From NCBI GenBank assembly GCA_021775915.1, contig JAJFGW010000024.1, forward strand, positions 1 through 41,382: a stretch of DNA of 41,382 nt. The letters are read 5' to 3'. Origin of the DNA: Alphaproteobacteria bacterium. GTDB lineage: Bacteria; Pseudomonadota; Alphaproteobacteria; Micavibrionales; Micavibrionaceae. Below are positions 26,120-34,919 of this stretch, in pieces (the stretch's first letter is position 1; every line of letters begins with the position of its first letter). A program made the position numbers and the translations under genes. Under the pieces are notes generated by a model. That model had not been told where the DNA came from, did no database searches, and worked only from the letters and a program-made list of their open reading frames with translations.

Positions 26120-27457
26120 CTACCTAAACGCCATTAAAGTGCCGTCTTCGCCCAGCAGGTAAAGTGTGCCGCCTGCAACAAGGGGGGGGATACGAACTTT
26201 GCTATCTACGCGCCATTCCCGCAGTGCTTTTCCGCCCGCCGGGTCAATCTCGACCACGCGACCATCAGAGCTTGCAGCGATCAGGCGCTCCCCGGCCAGT
26301 ACGGGCCCGGTCCAGTAGATCGGGTTTTTACGGTCTTCGGCATCCTCATAACGGGGAAGTTGCGTGACCCAGCGAATAACGCCGTTGTCACGGCCCAGTG
26401 CCACCATCTCGTTTTCGTTTGAAAGTACAAAAAGGTGATTGCCGGCAACCCATGGCGTTTCGCTGCCGCCGATTTCTCTTTGCCAGATGCGTGTGCCGGT
26501 GCGCTCGTCAATGGCAACCATGCGGCCGCCGAAGCTAATGGCAATGACAAGCCCTTTATCAATAACCGGCAGCCCGCGAATGTCGGAAATTCCGGCAAGC
26601 CCGCCTGTGCGTTTGAAGGAGGACAAGTTTTCTGCCCATGCGACAGATCCGTTTTCAACCCGTAAGGCAAAAATTTCGCCGGAAGAAAAAGCCGGAACAA
26701 TAACATCGCGGCTGGTTGCGGGGCTGGCCGCGCCGACAAGGCCGATGCTTTCCACGATACCGGCATATTCCCAGAGGATATGGCCTCTTTCGTTATCAAG
26801 CGCGATCAGGCGGTTATCAAGTGTCGCAACAAAAACACGATTATCCATGATGGCCGGAGCAGCACGTGATGGAGAGGGCAGGGGAACGCGCCAGACCAGT
26901 GAACCATCATTAGGGGCAATGGCCAGAAGCTCGTCATAGCCGTTTGTGACATAGAGCTGTCCGCGGGAATAAGCAACACCGCCGCCGATAACCGCGTCGT
27001 CTTCGTCAGGGTCGCTGACATTTATTTGCCAGAGAAGCGCTCCGCTTTCAGCGTCAATCGCAGAAAGATTTGCCCCTGTATCAAGAGTATAAACCCGGCC
27101 ATCAACAACAATAGGCTGGGCTGTCAGTGGCAATTTTGTGGTTGTGCCCTGTCCTATATCTGTGGCCCACACCATTTTTAGCGCGCCTTCGTTCAGGATA
27201 AGATGCTGCATGGCGTGGTTGGGGTATCCGCCGGCCTGTGGCCAGAATTCATTGCGCCATGCGGCGGGGGCGACGTAACCTTGCCCTTCCAGGGCCGCGC
27301 TGTCAGGTTCCAGGTTTTTTTGCAGCTCCAGAATAGATATCCGCTCTCCTTCCAGAGGCTGTTCTTTTTCCTCACCAAACATATCTCCTACGGTGGAACA
27401 CCCCGCAAGGACGGCCAGAGTAAACAGAGACAGCGCTATATAACGTAAATGTTTCAT
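26120..27457 (-). CDS. bamB: Outer-membrane assembly lipoprotein BamB
   Basis: A beta-propeller lipoprotein of the BAM complex that helps fold outer-membrane proteins. ATG 27457 overlaps the upstream gene by four bases and gives 445 residues; the frame extends further but only as a shadow of the upstream gene. The signal peptide ends in a lipobox LAGC with Cys20. PQQ-like propeller blades repeat through the protein (for example VYTLDTGANLSAIDAESGALLWQ, LIALDNERGHILWEY, VVEIDPAGGKALREW), ending GEDGTLMAFR. Adjacency to a YfgM-like gene and near der matches the conserved proteobacterial cluster. Confidence 0.94.
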   Translation of the reverse strand: MKHLRYIALSLFTLAVLAGCSTVGDMFGEEKEQPLEGERISILELQKNLEPDSAALEGQGYVAPAAWRNEFWPQAGGYPNHAMQHLILNEGALKMVWATDIGQGTTTKLPLTAQPIVVDGRVYTLDTGANLSAIDAESGALLWQINVSDPDEDDAVIGGGVAYSRGQLYVTNGYDELLAIAPNDGSLVWRVPLPSPSRAAPAIMDNRVFVATLDNRLIALDNERGHILWEYAGIVESIGLVGAASPATSRDVIVPAFSSGEIFALRVENGSVAWAENLSSFKRTGGLAGISDIRGLPVIDKGLVIAISFGGRMVAIDERTGTRIWQREIGGSETPWVAGNHLFVLSNENEMVALGRDNGVIRWVTQLPRYEDAEDRKNPIYWTGPVLAGERLIAASSDGRVVEIDPAGGKALREWRVDSKVRIPPLVAGGTLYLLGEDGTLMAFR

Positions 27458-28119
27458 CCTTCGGGTCCTTCTTTCAGGGCATAAACTTGATCCAGCGCGC
27501 GGGCGCGTTCTATCAGGGATGAAGGTATGTTTTGCGCTGTCATCACAGCCGACAGATGGTCGTGAGCGGCCGTGTAGTCTGTGTTGGCATGAGCTTCTAT
27601 GATGGCGGCCTGCATGCGGGCGTGCCATTGCCAGGGGCTGCTCTGGTCTTCCCAGAGAGGTTTTAACATTGCTAGCAGGGTTTGTGGCCCGGTTTCTGAT
27701 TCTTCCATAGACCATTCCAGACGTACCGCCATGAGCTGCGCCAGATCACGGAAAACTGGTGCAAGGTCTTTGTTATTAGCAGCACCTTTATAATGTTTTA
27801 GTGCTTCTTCTTTTTTATCATCGCGTAGCAAAAGCCCGGCGGCGGTTAAATGGGAAATAGCGCGGTGCCCGGGGCGCAGACCGGTCATAATTTTTTCAAG
27901 CTCAGAGACCTGGTCTTCCTGCTCCAGCGCTTCTATCACAGAGCTGGTTTGGCTGATATTCACTTTGCTGTTCCAGCCGCGCCAGCCTGTCACCAGAGCC
28001 GTGAGAAGAATAGTAAGAATAATGGCGGCGATAAGGTAGGAGCCATAGTCTTTCCACAGTCTCTCCAGCCTTTCCTGTTTTAAAGACTCTTCAACTTCAT
28101 GAATGAGATCGTCTGCCAT
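27454..28119 (-). CDS. YfgM-like TPR membrane protein
   Basis: 221 residues: a short cytoplasmic part with EVEESLKQERLERLWKDYG, one transmembrane helix (about 28-46), and a periplasmic TPR-like domain (pfam09976 type) with ALKHYKGAANNKDLAPVFRDLAQL. E. coli YfgM associates with the SecYEG translocon and periplasmic chaperones, and its gene also sits beside bamB. It overlaps bamB by four bases. The alphaproteobacterial form is longer at the C-terminus than some relatives. Confidence 0.85.
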   Translation of the reverse strand: MADDLIHEVEESLKQERLERLWKDYGSYLIAAIILTILLTALVTGWRGWNSKVNISQTSSVIEALEQEDQVSELEKIMTGLRPGHRAISHLTAAGLLLRDDKKEEALKHYKGAANNKDLAPVFRDLAQLMAVRLEWSMEESETGPQTLLAMLKPLWEDQSSPWQWHARMQAAIIEAHANTDYTAAHDHLSAVMTAQNIPSSLIERARALDQVYALKEGPEG

Positions 28120-28196
28120 GACTTAATATCCTGTTCTGTGATAATTTTACGGCGTTATCATAACTAAAATCACGCAGGATGCCAGTATTTTAAATT

Positions 28197-28751
28197 TTAC
28201 CCTTTCCATTTGATTGAACAGCCCATAGATGGGACTTGTTCGGCAGGGTAGGTACCGGTTTGCGCGATAGTGAGCATGGCGTCGCGTAATTCATGTTTTA
28301 TGTCCGGGCCGGGCGCATCCATACCGGCGCTGTCAACGCGGCCGCGATATTGCAATTCCCCGTCTGCATTAAAGCCATAAATGTCAGGCGTGCAGACCGC
28401 ATCATAGGCGCGGGCGGTTTCCTGCGTTTCATCAATAAGGTAAGGAAAATCAAAGCCGCGCTCACTAGCAAAGACCTTCATGTTATCAAGGGAATCCGCC
28501 GGATAGGCGTTCGTATCGTTCGGCATAATTGCCACAACCCCGATTCCGTTACCCTGCAAAATTCGGCAATCTTCAACCAGCCGGTCAATCACAGCCACAA
28601 CATAAGGGCAGTGGTTACAGATAAACAGCACCAGCGTGCCGTTTTCACCTTTAATGTCCTCAAAACTGTGGTTTTTCCCGTCAACGCCTTTGAGGTTAAA
28701 AGCCGGGGCTTTGAAGTTTTGTTCTTTTTGCGGAGTTTTGAGCAATGCCAT
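28197..28751 (-). CDS. Thioredoxin-like (AhpC/TSA-fold) protein
   Basis: 184 residues of the thioredoxin-fold group with CNHCPYV at 45-51: a CxxC site (Cys45, Cys48) placed after LVLFI, as in resident thioredoxin-like proteins of the redoxin family. There is no signal peptide, so it is cytoplasmic. The later parts GVVAIMPND, CTPDIYGFNADGELQYRGRVD and a C-terminal SMGCSIKWK are typical of this uncharacterised but widespread family. It is transcribed away from the GNAT-like gene. Confidence 0.85.
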   Translation of the reverse strand: MALLKTPQKEQNFKAPAFNLKGVDGKNHSFEDIKGENGTLVLFICNHCPYVVAVIDRLVEDCRILQGNGIGVVAIMPNDTNAYPADSLDNMKVFASERGFDFPYLIDETQETARAYDAVCTPDIYGFNADGELQYRGRVDSAGMDAPGPDIKHELRDAMLTIAQTGTYPAEQVPSMGCSIKWKG

Positions 28752-28775
28752 TGTTGTTATCCTTTTATAAAAAGC

Positions 28776-28799
28776 TTGACTTACTTAAGATTATGTCAA
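28776..28799. promoter_or_regulatory. Dyad in the divergent control region
   Basis: TTGAC-N14-GTCAA forms an imperfect 24-bp dyad with a central CTTAAG, between the divergent thioredoxin-like and GNAT-like genes. The right arm read on the minus strand gives TTGACA, a -35-like box. It could be an operator; no regulator is identified. A TATAAT at about 28831 may be the plus-strand -10. Confidence 0.3.
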
Positions 28800-28861
28800 A
28801 TAATGCAAGTCGTTTTAAAACACAATGTAATATAATGTCTTAAAAGCTTAAGGAAAAGGGC

Positions 28862-29614
28862 ATGCCACATAATTTTGAGGCCTTAAAGGGCAAATTATAC
28901 GTGAATAACCCCGATAAATGGGATGCCTTTATTCCTATTGACCCGGCGGAATTTTACAAACTCTGGACAAAAGACCTTCCGGGTGCGCCTTTCGTATCCA
29001 TAGATTTTACCGGCGGCGGGCAGGGTGATATGCGGATCAGCAGCCGTCACAATAATAGTGAGCTGTTTTATGCAGAGCAATATTTTGATACGCCGCGCGG
29101 TACTATGGATATAAAGGAAATACGAATTGAAGATCCAGCCATGCGATGCAAGGGACTCGGTAAAATTTTTCTGGATAACCAGTTTAATGTGGCCCGGCGC
29201 TGGGGGCTTAAAAGTCTGTTTTTAGTGGCAGGTAGAGAAAACGGTCCGTTTTTCTGGTCAAGGCGCGGCGCGTATATTGGCGTGTCTCCCGTGGTTTCTG
29301 AAAGTTGTCAGCCTTTAACATTCTTTAAGCGGGATATTAAATATGGCTTGTGCCGTTTGGAAAAAAGCTTATCAGAAGAATTTGAACAAAAAGTAAGGAC
29401 ATCGTTGGTAGAAGATGGTCTTAATACAAATTGCGTAATTGCCCGTTTGCCCGGTGTCTTTAATGGTCGCTCAATGGCGTTTGAGCTTTTAAGCTGTGTT
29501 ACTGCATTTCGCGTTTCTTTTCATCTTGATGATGCGCGGCAAATGAAGCAAGTGCATGAAAATATGTCCGATATCAAAGCCTTGCGCGTGAACATGGCCG
29601 CTACGTTTAGCTAA
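28862..29614 (+). CDS. GNAT-like acetyltransferase, unknown substrate
   Basis: 250 residues with AAGGAAAAGGG before the ATG. The segment MDIKEIRIEDPAMRCKGLGK followed by a helix and LKSLFLVAGRENGPFFWSRRGA is a GNAT acetyl-CoA motif A: RxxGxG at 95-100, then the strand and the turn with FWSRRGAYIG. The N-terminal 80 residues and C-terminal 100 are unlike common GNATs. The assignment rests mainly on motif A; the substrate is unknown. It stands alone. Confidence 0.55.
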   Translation: MPHNFEALKGKLYVNNPDKWDAFIPIDPAEFYKLWTKDLPGAPFVSIDFTGGGQGDMRISSRHNNSELFYAEQYFDTPRGTMDIKEIRIEDPAMRCKGLGKIFLDNQFNVARRWGLKSLFLVAGRENGPFFWSRRGAYIGVSPVVSESCQPLTFFKRDIKYGLCRLEKSLSEEFEQKVRTSLVEDGLNTNCVIARLPGVFNGRSMAFELLSCVTAFRVSFHLDDARQMKQVHENMSDIKALRVNMAATFS

Positions 29615-29650
29615 TTTTATTCCTTTTCCAAAAAATGATATAATGACCGT

Positions 29651-29998
29651 ATGACGTTTAGAGTTATCGACAACCCCGATTTTAATAAATTTAAGGCCCA
29701 ATCCGGCTTTAAAAATCACCAGTTTAAAATGCTGGCAGGCTTGTTCAGCCGCGCCGCATCGGCAAAAGTCCTCTATGATTTTGCTGTCGATGTCGATTTT
29801 GACGAAGGCGTTTGTACCTGCACCTATTACAGATCAAAAAACAGTCCTCCCTGTTTCCAGTTCATCATCCGTCATGTTGGCCCGCATACTGATATGTATG
29901 AGCTATATAAAGAAGGCAAAGGCCGCATCGCCAAAAGTGGTCTGTTCGAGCGCGTTTATAAAAAGCTCGAAGAAGAGGTCGAAGCGTTGATTGAGTAA
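29651..29998 (+). CDS. Conserved-looking small soluble protein, unknown
   Basis: 115 residues, with the central part VDFDEGVCTCTYYRSKNSPP containing three close cysteines counting a further one (CTCTYY and PPCF), then an amphipathic basic-acidic C-terminal helix ending EEEVEALIE. No ribosome binding site is seen: a TATAAT at 29639-29644 ends six bases before the ATG, so the mRNA may be leaderless. No signal peptide and no known domain. Confidence 0.6.
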   Translation: MTFRVIDNPDFNKFKAQSGFKNHQFKMLAGLFSRAASAKVLYDFAVDVDFDEGVCTCTYYRSKNSPPCFQFIIRHVGPHTDMYELYKEGKGRIAKSGLFERVYKKLEEEVEALIE

Positions 29999-30075
29999 GG
30001 GTTTCTCGCTTTATATAAAATTTAATAAATTAAAATTATAATATGTTGGTGTCTTATACCGTAAGGAGATGATTG

Positions 30076-30309
30076 GTGAGCTATATTAATTCATTCAATG
30101 AAGTGAGTTTCGGCGCTATTAACACAATCCTGCTGACTCTTAATATGGCCATGATCAACGCAGCGGGAAACCGCGATGTTGCTATTTTTACCGGATTTTG
30201 CGCGGTGCTTTCGGGACTGTCAACGACGAACATAGCAATAAAAGACTGGTATGAACGTCGCAATAATCCAGACAGTAACCCGGGCCTGAAGATTTCCCCT
30301 CCAGCCTAG
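30076..30309 (+). CDS. Small membrane protein, unknown
   Basis: GTG 30076 has AAGGAGA six bases upstream and gives 77 residues; a TTG one codon earlier is possible. Two hydrophobic stretches (INTILLTLNMAMINAA and VAIFTGFCAVLSGLSTTNIAI) suggest a hairpin membrane protein, followed by a polar tail with DWYERRNN. No family is recognised. Confidence 0.5.
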   Translation: MSYINSFNEVSFGAINTILLTLNMAMINAAGNRDVAIFTGFCAVLSGLSTTNIAIKDWYERRNNPDSNPGLKISPPA

Positions 30310-30407
30310 AACTATCCTAAAGTCCTGGGGGACTACTCTCTCATCTCTTTCTATATTTTCGGCCAAAGACGATTGATGATCGGCGTCGATGAAGGCGCTT
30401 GCACATC

Positions 30408-30489
30408 AAAGGGCGTTTGTCAGGCTCTTACAGGCATGAGAATCATGCAAACGAACTAATGAGCCTGTCGGTGATGGATAAACGCCTTT
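30408..30489 (+). ncRNA. Candidate structured leader RNA upstream of icd
   Basis: Three nested helices: AAAGGGCGTTT (30408-30418) pairs with AAACGCCTTT (30480-30489) with one bulged G; CAGGCTC (30421-30427) pairs with GAGCCTG (30461-30467); and GCATGA-GAA-TCATGC closes 30434-30448. The single-stranded parts (for example AAACGAACTAAT) are available for ligand or tertiary contacts. It ends 64 bases before the icd start and could be a cis-regulatory leader. A separate weak hairpin AGTCC/GGACT is at about 30312-30326. It fits none of the riboswitch consensus sequences I know; the Rfam icd-II motif is a possible match I cannot test. Confidence 0.5.
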
Positions 30490-30553
30490 ATCTCCTTTGT
30501 AATCTTCTTTAGGATGGTCGCGAATGAACAGCTGAAACGGGAGAACATAAGCC

Positions 30554-31777
30554 ATGTCAAAAATTAAAGTAGAAAATCCGGTTGTCGAAATTGACGGTGA
30601 TGAAATGACGCGCATTATATGGGCGTGGATCAAAGAGCGTTTGATTTTGCCGTATCTCGATATTGATTTGAAATATTACGACCTTTCGATTGAAAATCGT
30701 GATGCGACGGACGACCAAGTTACGATTGATTGCGCGAATGCGATTAAAGAGCATGGCGTTGGCGTTAAATGCGCGACCATTACCCCGGACGAAGCGCGGG
30801 TCGAAGAATTCGGCCTCAAGAAAATGTGGAAATCTCCGAACGGGACAATCCGTAATATTCTGGACGGTACGGTTTTTCGTGAGGCAATCATCTGTAATAA
30901 CGTGCCGCGCTATGTTCCCGGCTGGAAAGAGCCGATTGTTATTGGCCGTCATGCTTTCGGCGATCAGTACAAAGCGACCGATTTCAAAGTGCCCGGCCCC
31001 GGGAAGTTTACGATGAAATTTGAACCGGCAGATGGCGGCGAAGTGCAGGAATATGATGTGTTTGAATTCCCTTCCAGCGGCGTTGCTATGGGGATGTATA
31101 ATCTTGACGCTTCAATTGAGGGCTTTGCGCGGTCTTGTTTTAATTATGCGCTGGCAAAAAATTATCCGGCCTATATGTCGACCAAGAACACGATTCTGAA
31201 GCAATATGACGGGCGCTTTATTGAAATTTTCCAGCGCGTGTTTGATGATGAATTTAAGGCAGAGTTCGATCAAAAAGATCTATGGTACGAACACCGCCTG
31301 ATTGATGACATGGTGGCGCAGGCTGTTAAATCCAAAGGCGGTTTTGTTTGGGCCTGTAAAAACTATGACGGTGACGTACAATCGGATGTTGTCGCGCAGG
31401 GCTTTGGTTCGCTAGGGCTGATGACATCTGTATTGCTGACGCCGGACGGTAAATCTGTTGAGGCCGAAGCCGCGCATGGTACGGTGACGCGCCATTACCG
31501 CGAGCATCAAAAGGGCAACCCGACCTCAACTAATCCTATCGCTTCAATTTTTGCATGGACGCGTGGGCTTGCTTATCGCGGAAAATTCGATAATAACCAG
31601 CCTCTGATTAATTTTGCGGAAGAGCTGGAGCAGGTCTGTATTGATACGGTGGAACAAGGCTCCATGACCAAAGATTTGGCGCTTCTGGTTGGTGAAAATC
31701 AGAAATACCTGACAACGGAAGAGTTTATGAATGCTGTTGTCGATAATCTTGAAACAAGGATGCAAAAAGCAGCGTGA
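30554..31777 (+). CDS. icd: NADP-dependent isocitrate dehydrogenase
   Basis: TCA-cycle enzyme converting isocitrate to 2-oxoglutarate. The 407-residue protein is of the homodimeric type shared by alphaproteobacteria and eukaryotes: N-terminus [14 protein letters not shown], the substrate loop [20 protein letters not shown], the metal-site aspartates in LIDDMVAQ, and the cofactor region [28 protein letters not shown] in which the His-Gly-Thr-Val-Thr-Arg-His run marks NADP use. GGGAG lies about nine bases before the ATG. The stop overlaps the GTG of the L,D-transpeptidase. Confidence 0.97.
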   Translation: MSKIKVENPVVEIDGDEMTRIIWAWIKERLILPYLDIDLKYYDLSIENRDATDDQVTIDCANAIKEHGVGVKCATITPDEARVEEFGLKKMWKSPNGTIRNILDGTVFREAIICNNVPRYVPGWKEPIVIGRHAFGDQYKATDFKVPGPGKFTMKFEPADGGEVQEYDVFEFPSSGVAMGMYNLDASIEGFARSCFNYALAKNYPAYMSTKNTILKQYDGRFIEIFQRVFDDEFKAEFDQKDLWYEHRLIDDMVAQAVKSKGGFVWACKNYDGDVQSDVVAQGFGSLGLMTSVLLTPDGKSVEAEAAHGTVTRHYREHQKGNPTSTNPIASIFAWTRGLAYRGKFDNNQPLINFAEELEQVCIDTVEQGSMTKDLALLVGENQKYLTTEEFMNAVVDNLETRMQKAA

Positions 31778-32802
31778 GTTATTTTTACCACAGAGAGCAC
31801 GGAGGTTTCAGGAGGACACAGAGAGTAAGAAAAAACTCTGCGGTCTCTTTCCTTTTTCTGTGCGCTCTGTGGTTAATGTTTTTTATTCCTTTTGCTCACG
31901 CCGAAGACCCCGTAACGCCGGACATCAAATCCTATTCTGAATCCTATGTCGGTGACATGGAAGTCCATGTTGCTAGCTATGAAGACACGCTGATTAATAT
32001 CGCCCGTGATAATGATCTGGGTTTTGTTGAGTTGCGCGCGGCAAATTTGGAGCTTGATCCCTGGATGCCGGGGGAAGGCGTGGAAATTATTCTTCCCAAA
32101 AGGCACATCCTGCCGCAAGCACCCCGTGATGGTATTGTCATTAATCTACCGGAAATGCGGCTGTATGCCTTTGTTTCTCCGGGAGAGCCGCCTGTGACAC
32201 ATCCGCTTGGCGTCGGACGGGTGGGGCTGTCTACGCCGATAGGAAGCACAAAAGTTATCAGGAAGAAAATCGGCCCTACATGGCGGCCCACGGAAAGAAT
32301 GCGCGAAGGCGACCCGGATTTGCCGGAGGCCATTGGGCCGGGTTCGGACAATCCTCTGGGTACGCACGCTTTATATCTGGGCTGGCCGGAATATGCTTTG
32401 CATGGCACGAACCGTCCGTTTGGTATTGGACGCCGGGTCAGCAGCGGCTGTATTCGCCTCTATCCGGAAGACATTCTGAGCTTGTTTGATATGGTGCCGG
32501 AAGGCATGAGCGTCACGGTTGTTGATCAGCCGATTAAGATGGGCTGGATCGGGAATGAGCTTTATATGGAAGCGCACCCTTCGCTTGCGCAGGCAGATGA
32601 TATGGAGCAGCAGGGTTTTGTCTCAAACTATGAGTTCAGCGCTGAGGACATGGCCGTTTTAATACGCGAAGCCGGAGAATTTGCCGATCTTATTGATTGG
32701 GAAACGGTTCGCAATATTGTGCGCTTGCGGCAGGGCGTGCCGGTTGTCGTTGCGACAAAGCCGGTCATGGGCCCCATGATAGATAGTAGCGAGTTGCTCT
32801 AG
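31774..32802 (+). CDS. L,D-transpeptidase (YkuD/ErfK family)
   Basis: A periplasmic enzyme that makes 3-3 peptidoglycan crosslinks or attaches proteins to peptidoglycan. GTG 31774 overlaps the icd stop by four bases; no other in-frame start upstream of the signal peptide exists (ATG 31876 would delete its core). The signal peptide has a basic RVRKN, hydrophobic [18 protein letters not shown] and AHA cut site before EDPV. A LysM-like segment (about 50-95) is followed by the catalytic domain with HGTN and [11 protein letters not shown], Cys226 being the nucleophile. The first 33 residues are encoded by a palindromic repeat. It is probably co-transcribed with icd. Confidence 0.9.
   Translation: MSYFYHREHGGFRRTQRVRKNSAVSFLFLCALWLMFFIPFAHAEDPVTPDIKSYSESYVGDMEVHVASYEDTLINIARDNDLGFVELRAANLELDPWMPGEGVEIILPKRHILPQAPRDGIVINLPEMRLYAFVSPGEPPVTHPLGVGRVGLSTPIGSTKVIRKKIGPTWRPTERMREGDPDLPEAIGPGSDNPLGTHALYLGWPEYALHGTNRPFGIGRRVSSGCIRLYPEDILSLFDMVPEGMSVTVVDQPIKMGWIGNELYMEAHPSLAQADDMEQQGFVSNYEFSAEDMAVLIREAGEFADLIDWETVRNIVRLRQGVPVVVATKPVMGPMIDSSELL
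31787..31873. repeat. CACAGAG-type imperfect palindrome inside the L,D-transpeptidase signal peptide
   Basis: ACCACAGAGAGCAC (31787-31800) is the inverse of GTGCGCTCTGTGGT (31860-31873) with one mismatch, and inner parts (GGACACAGAGAG and CTCTGCGGTCTC) also pair. Such CACAGAGG-rich palindromes recur between genes in many bacteria. Here the element is read in frame as [20 protein letters not shown] and on into the hydrophobic core of the signal peptide. Confidence 0.75.
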
Positions 32803-33116
32803 GACAGAGTGTATATAAAATTAAAATATAGCAGTACGGCAGTGCCATATATGGCGGTGACATACATCGGAGCCAGCAGGAGCCAGTTTTTCAGCTCGTT
32901 TCTTGTGAAAAAGTAACCGATGCTGATGACAGCGCAGATAATCCAGACCCACATACCGCCCCCTAAAAACCATAACTTGAAAGCCTCGGTATGAATGCCG
33001 GGGGGGAGCTTGGGGAAAACATCCAGTTTTGCCGCAATGCTGGCAATCACTGGAATAGTGTACCAGCCAGCAATGTTAACAATAATAAATAGAAGAACTC
33101 TGATTATATTCAGCAT
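32799..33116 (-). CDS. Three-helix membrane protein, unknown
   Basis: 105 residues with three predicted transmembrane helices (VLLFIIVNIAGWYTIPVIAS, GGGMWVWIICAVISIGYFF, and LLLAPMYVTAIYGTAVLLYF) and a short charged loop RNELKNW. The stop overlaps the convergent L,D-transpeptidase stop by four bases. I recognise no family. The membrane pattern and absence of a better frame support it being real. Confidence 0.6.
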   Translation of the reverse strand: MLNIIRVLLFIIVNIAGWYTIPVIASIAAKLDVFPKLPPGIHTEAFKLWFLGGGMWVWIICAVISIGYFFTRNELKNWLLLAPMYVTAIYGTAVLLYFNFIYTLS

Positions 33117-33149
33117 CGTAAATCCTTGTTTTTATATTGTTTTAGAAAG

Positions 33150-33184
33150 AAAAAAAGCCGCTTCAAAATCAAAGCAGCTTTTTT
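33150..33184 (-). terminator. Terminator after the small lipoprotein gene
   Basis: On the minus strand AAAAAAGC-T-GCTT pairs with AAGC-G-GCTTTTTT around a loop, followed by a T tract. It lies 23 bases beyond the lipoprotein stop. A-rich flanks make it nearly symmetric, so it may also stop plus-strand transcripts. Confidence 0.65.
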
Positions 33185-33206
33185 AAATAATTAAATTCGA
33201 AACATA

Positions 33207-33395
33207 TTATTTGCGTTGACGCCTTTGGAATACACGTTCTGCGCCAGCGCTTTCGGCACCTTCGTCTCCGACTGTGCGTTCGTCAGCGTAAGGAGCTTGT
33301 GTCTCGTAACTGTAATCAGACTCGCCATCGGTAGCAGCGCATGCCGTAAGGGCCATCGCTGCGCCAACCATAAATACTGTAATAAACTTTCTCAT
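33207..33395 (-). CDS. Small lipoprotein
   Basis: 62 residues with AGAGGAT five bases before ATG 33395. The N-terminus MRKFITVFMVGAAMALTAC is a lipoprotein signal with the lipid-modified Cys19; the mature 43 residues are polar and acidic, with a basic end QRRQRK. It has its own terminator. Small lipoproteins of this size have varied roles (entericidin-like or structural); none can be assigned. Confidence 0.75.
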   Translation of the reverse strand: MRKFITVFMVGAAMALTACAATDGESDYSYETQAPYADERTVGDEGAESAGAERVFQRRQRK

Positions 33396-33575
33396 TTTAT
33401 CCTCTTCCGCTTCTTCGGTTAATAACTGGGACAGACTTAAACAGGTGTATAAAACAAATAACAAATGTTCAAAACGAACAAAAACCTATTCTCTTTTTAT
33501 ACACAACTCAAGGCCTAATGAACACCGTTTTTCATTGTTTTTTTGTTTTTTTTCAATTTTCAGAGCTTATTAGAC

Positions 33576-34919
33576 TTAAATCCGATTGTTGTGCCGGACT
33601 TTTTCAAAATAGGCATCAATGCCAGAAACAATGGTCAGAGCGATTTTGCGGCGGTATTCCGGACGGGACAGCATTTGCGCCTCTTTTTTGTTGGACATAA
33701 AGCCCATCTCTATAAGTATAGAGGGGATGTCCGGCGCTTTTAATACCGCAAATCCGGCAGAGCGGTGCGGTTTTTCCAGTATTTTGATATTTCTATTTTT
33801 CATACTGCCGACAATGGTATTCGCAAAAAAGTTTGACTGGTTCATAGTGTCGCGCATGGCAAGGTCGATCAGAATGCTGGCAACCTGTTTGTCTTCGTGG
33901 CTTAGGTCGGCACCGGCAATGATGTCGGCTTTGTTTTCCCTATCGGCCAGACGGGCCGTTTGCTTGTCCGATGCCTTTTCGGAAAGCGTGTAAATGGAGG
34001 CGCCGCGCACACTGGACTTTCCTATGGTATCGGCATGCAGAGATATAAATAAATCGGCATTGTGGCTGCGGGCAAAATCAACGCGTTGATAGAGTTTCTT
34101 GTATTTGTCCCGTTCTCTGGTCAGTTTAACTTCGTAGCGGCCTGTGGATTCCAGTAATTTTCTCAGCTCTTTTGCCATGGCAAGAGCAATATGTTTTTCA
34201 AAAACGCCATTGGCTCCGATGGCGCCGGGGTCAACCCCGCCATGACCGGGGTCGATAACGATAAGGGGCTTTTTTGCTCGGGTAGAGGGCGCAGGCTGGA
34301 AAGGCTTTTCTTGCAGGGCGGGCGCTTGTGTAACAGGCTTTTTCTGCGGAATAGTCATGGCGCCGCTGCTGGCAGCAATTTTTACGGGCTTGTCAGCAGG
34401 CTGCGTGCGGGTTTGTTTTGGCGGTGCAGAGTGGGCTATAGAGGCATTTGCCGGATTATTAACATCGAGAATTCCAAGGGTCTTCCCTTTTTCCTGTAAG
34501 TAAGCCGCTTTCGTTGTTTTGGAAAAATCAATAACAAGCCGGTCGGGCTTTCCTTCGTGTTTTCTGAGCAGGAAGGCCGTGCCGATAGAAACAGGCGCCT
34601 TCAGGTCAACGACAATACGGGATATGCCGGGTTGCAATGATCCCTGCCGGATTGTTTTGACCGCGCTTTTGGTTGGTTTGCTGATGGCCCCGGCTTGCCA
34701 TTCGAAGGACGGCATATCAATCACAAGACGCCAGGGGTCAGCCAGTACAAATGTACGAAATTTACTCATTTCGCTGAGCTCAATCACCATGCGGGTTTTA
34801 TCCGGGTGCAGGCCGAGCCTAACATCCTTGACGGTAAGCGCCATGGCAGAACCGGCCATGAAGGTTATGCCCAGTAAAAATATCAGTGCAAAAAGACTAT
34901 AGCGAACATGCGCGTACAA
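33576..34919 (-). CDS. amiC: N-acetylmuramoyl-L-alanine amidase, AmiC type
   Basis: A periplasmic zinc amidase that splits peptidoglycan peptides from glycan during cell separation. A signal peptide (FALIFLLGITFMAGSAMA) precedes an AMIN domain (about 28-125) that targets the envelope, a Pro/Lys/Ala linker (about 150-210), and an Amidase_3 domain (about 215-440). Zinc ligands are visible: His in DPGHGG (about 225), Glu in VFEKHI, His in SLHAD and the catalytic Glu in LIEMGFMSN. The start is a TTG at 34919 with a weak binding site. A position divergent from rne is common in alphaproteobacteria, where a class A PBP gene usually follows; here it does not. Confidence 0.92.
   Translation of the reverse strand: MYAHVRYSLFALIFLLGITFMAGSAMALTVKDVRLGLHPDKTRMVIELSEMSKFRTFVLADPWRLVIDMPSFEWQAGAISKPTKSAVKTIRQGSLQPGISRIVVDLKAPVSIGTAFLLRKHEGKPDRLVIDFSKTTKAAYLQEKGKTLGILDVNNPANASIAHSAPPKQTRTQPADKPVKIAASSGAMTIPQKKPVTQAPALQEKPFQPAPSTRAKKPLIVIDPGHGGVDPGAIGANGVFEKHIALAMAKELRKLLESTGRYEVKLTRERDKYKKLYQRVDFARSHNADLFISLHADTIGKSSVRGASIYTLSEKASDKQTARLADRENKADIIAGADLSHEDKQVASILIDLAMRDTMNQSNFFANTIVGSMKNRNIKILEKPHRSAGFAVLKAPDIPSILIEMGFMSNKKEAQMLSRPEYRRKIALTIVSGIDAYFEKVRHNNRI

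Noticed and set aside
27458-27715. N-terminal extension of BamB to 531 residues
   Set aside because: The extension is the shadow of the YfgM-like gene; the lipoprotein signal starts at ATG 27457.
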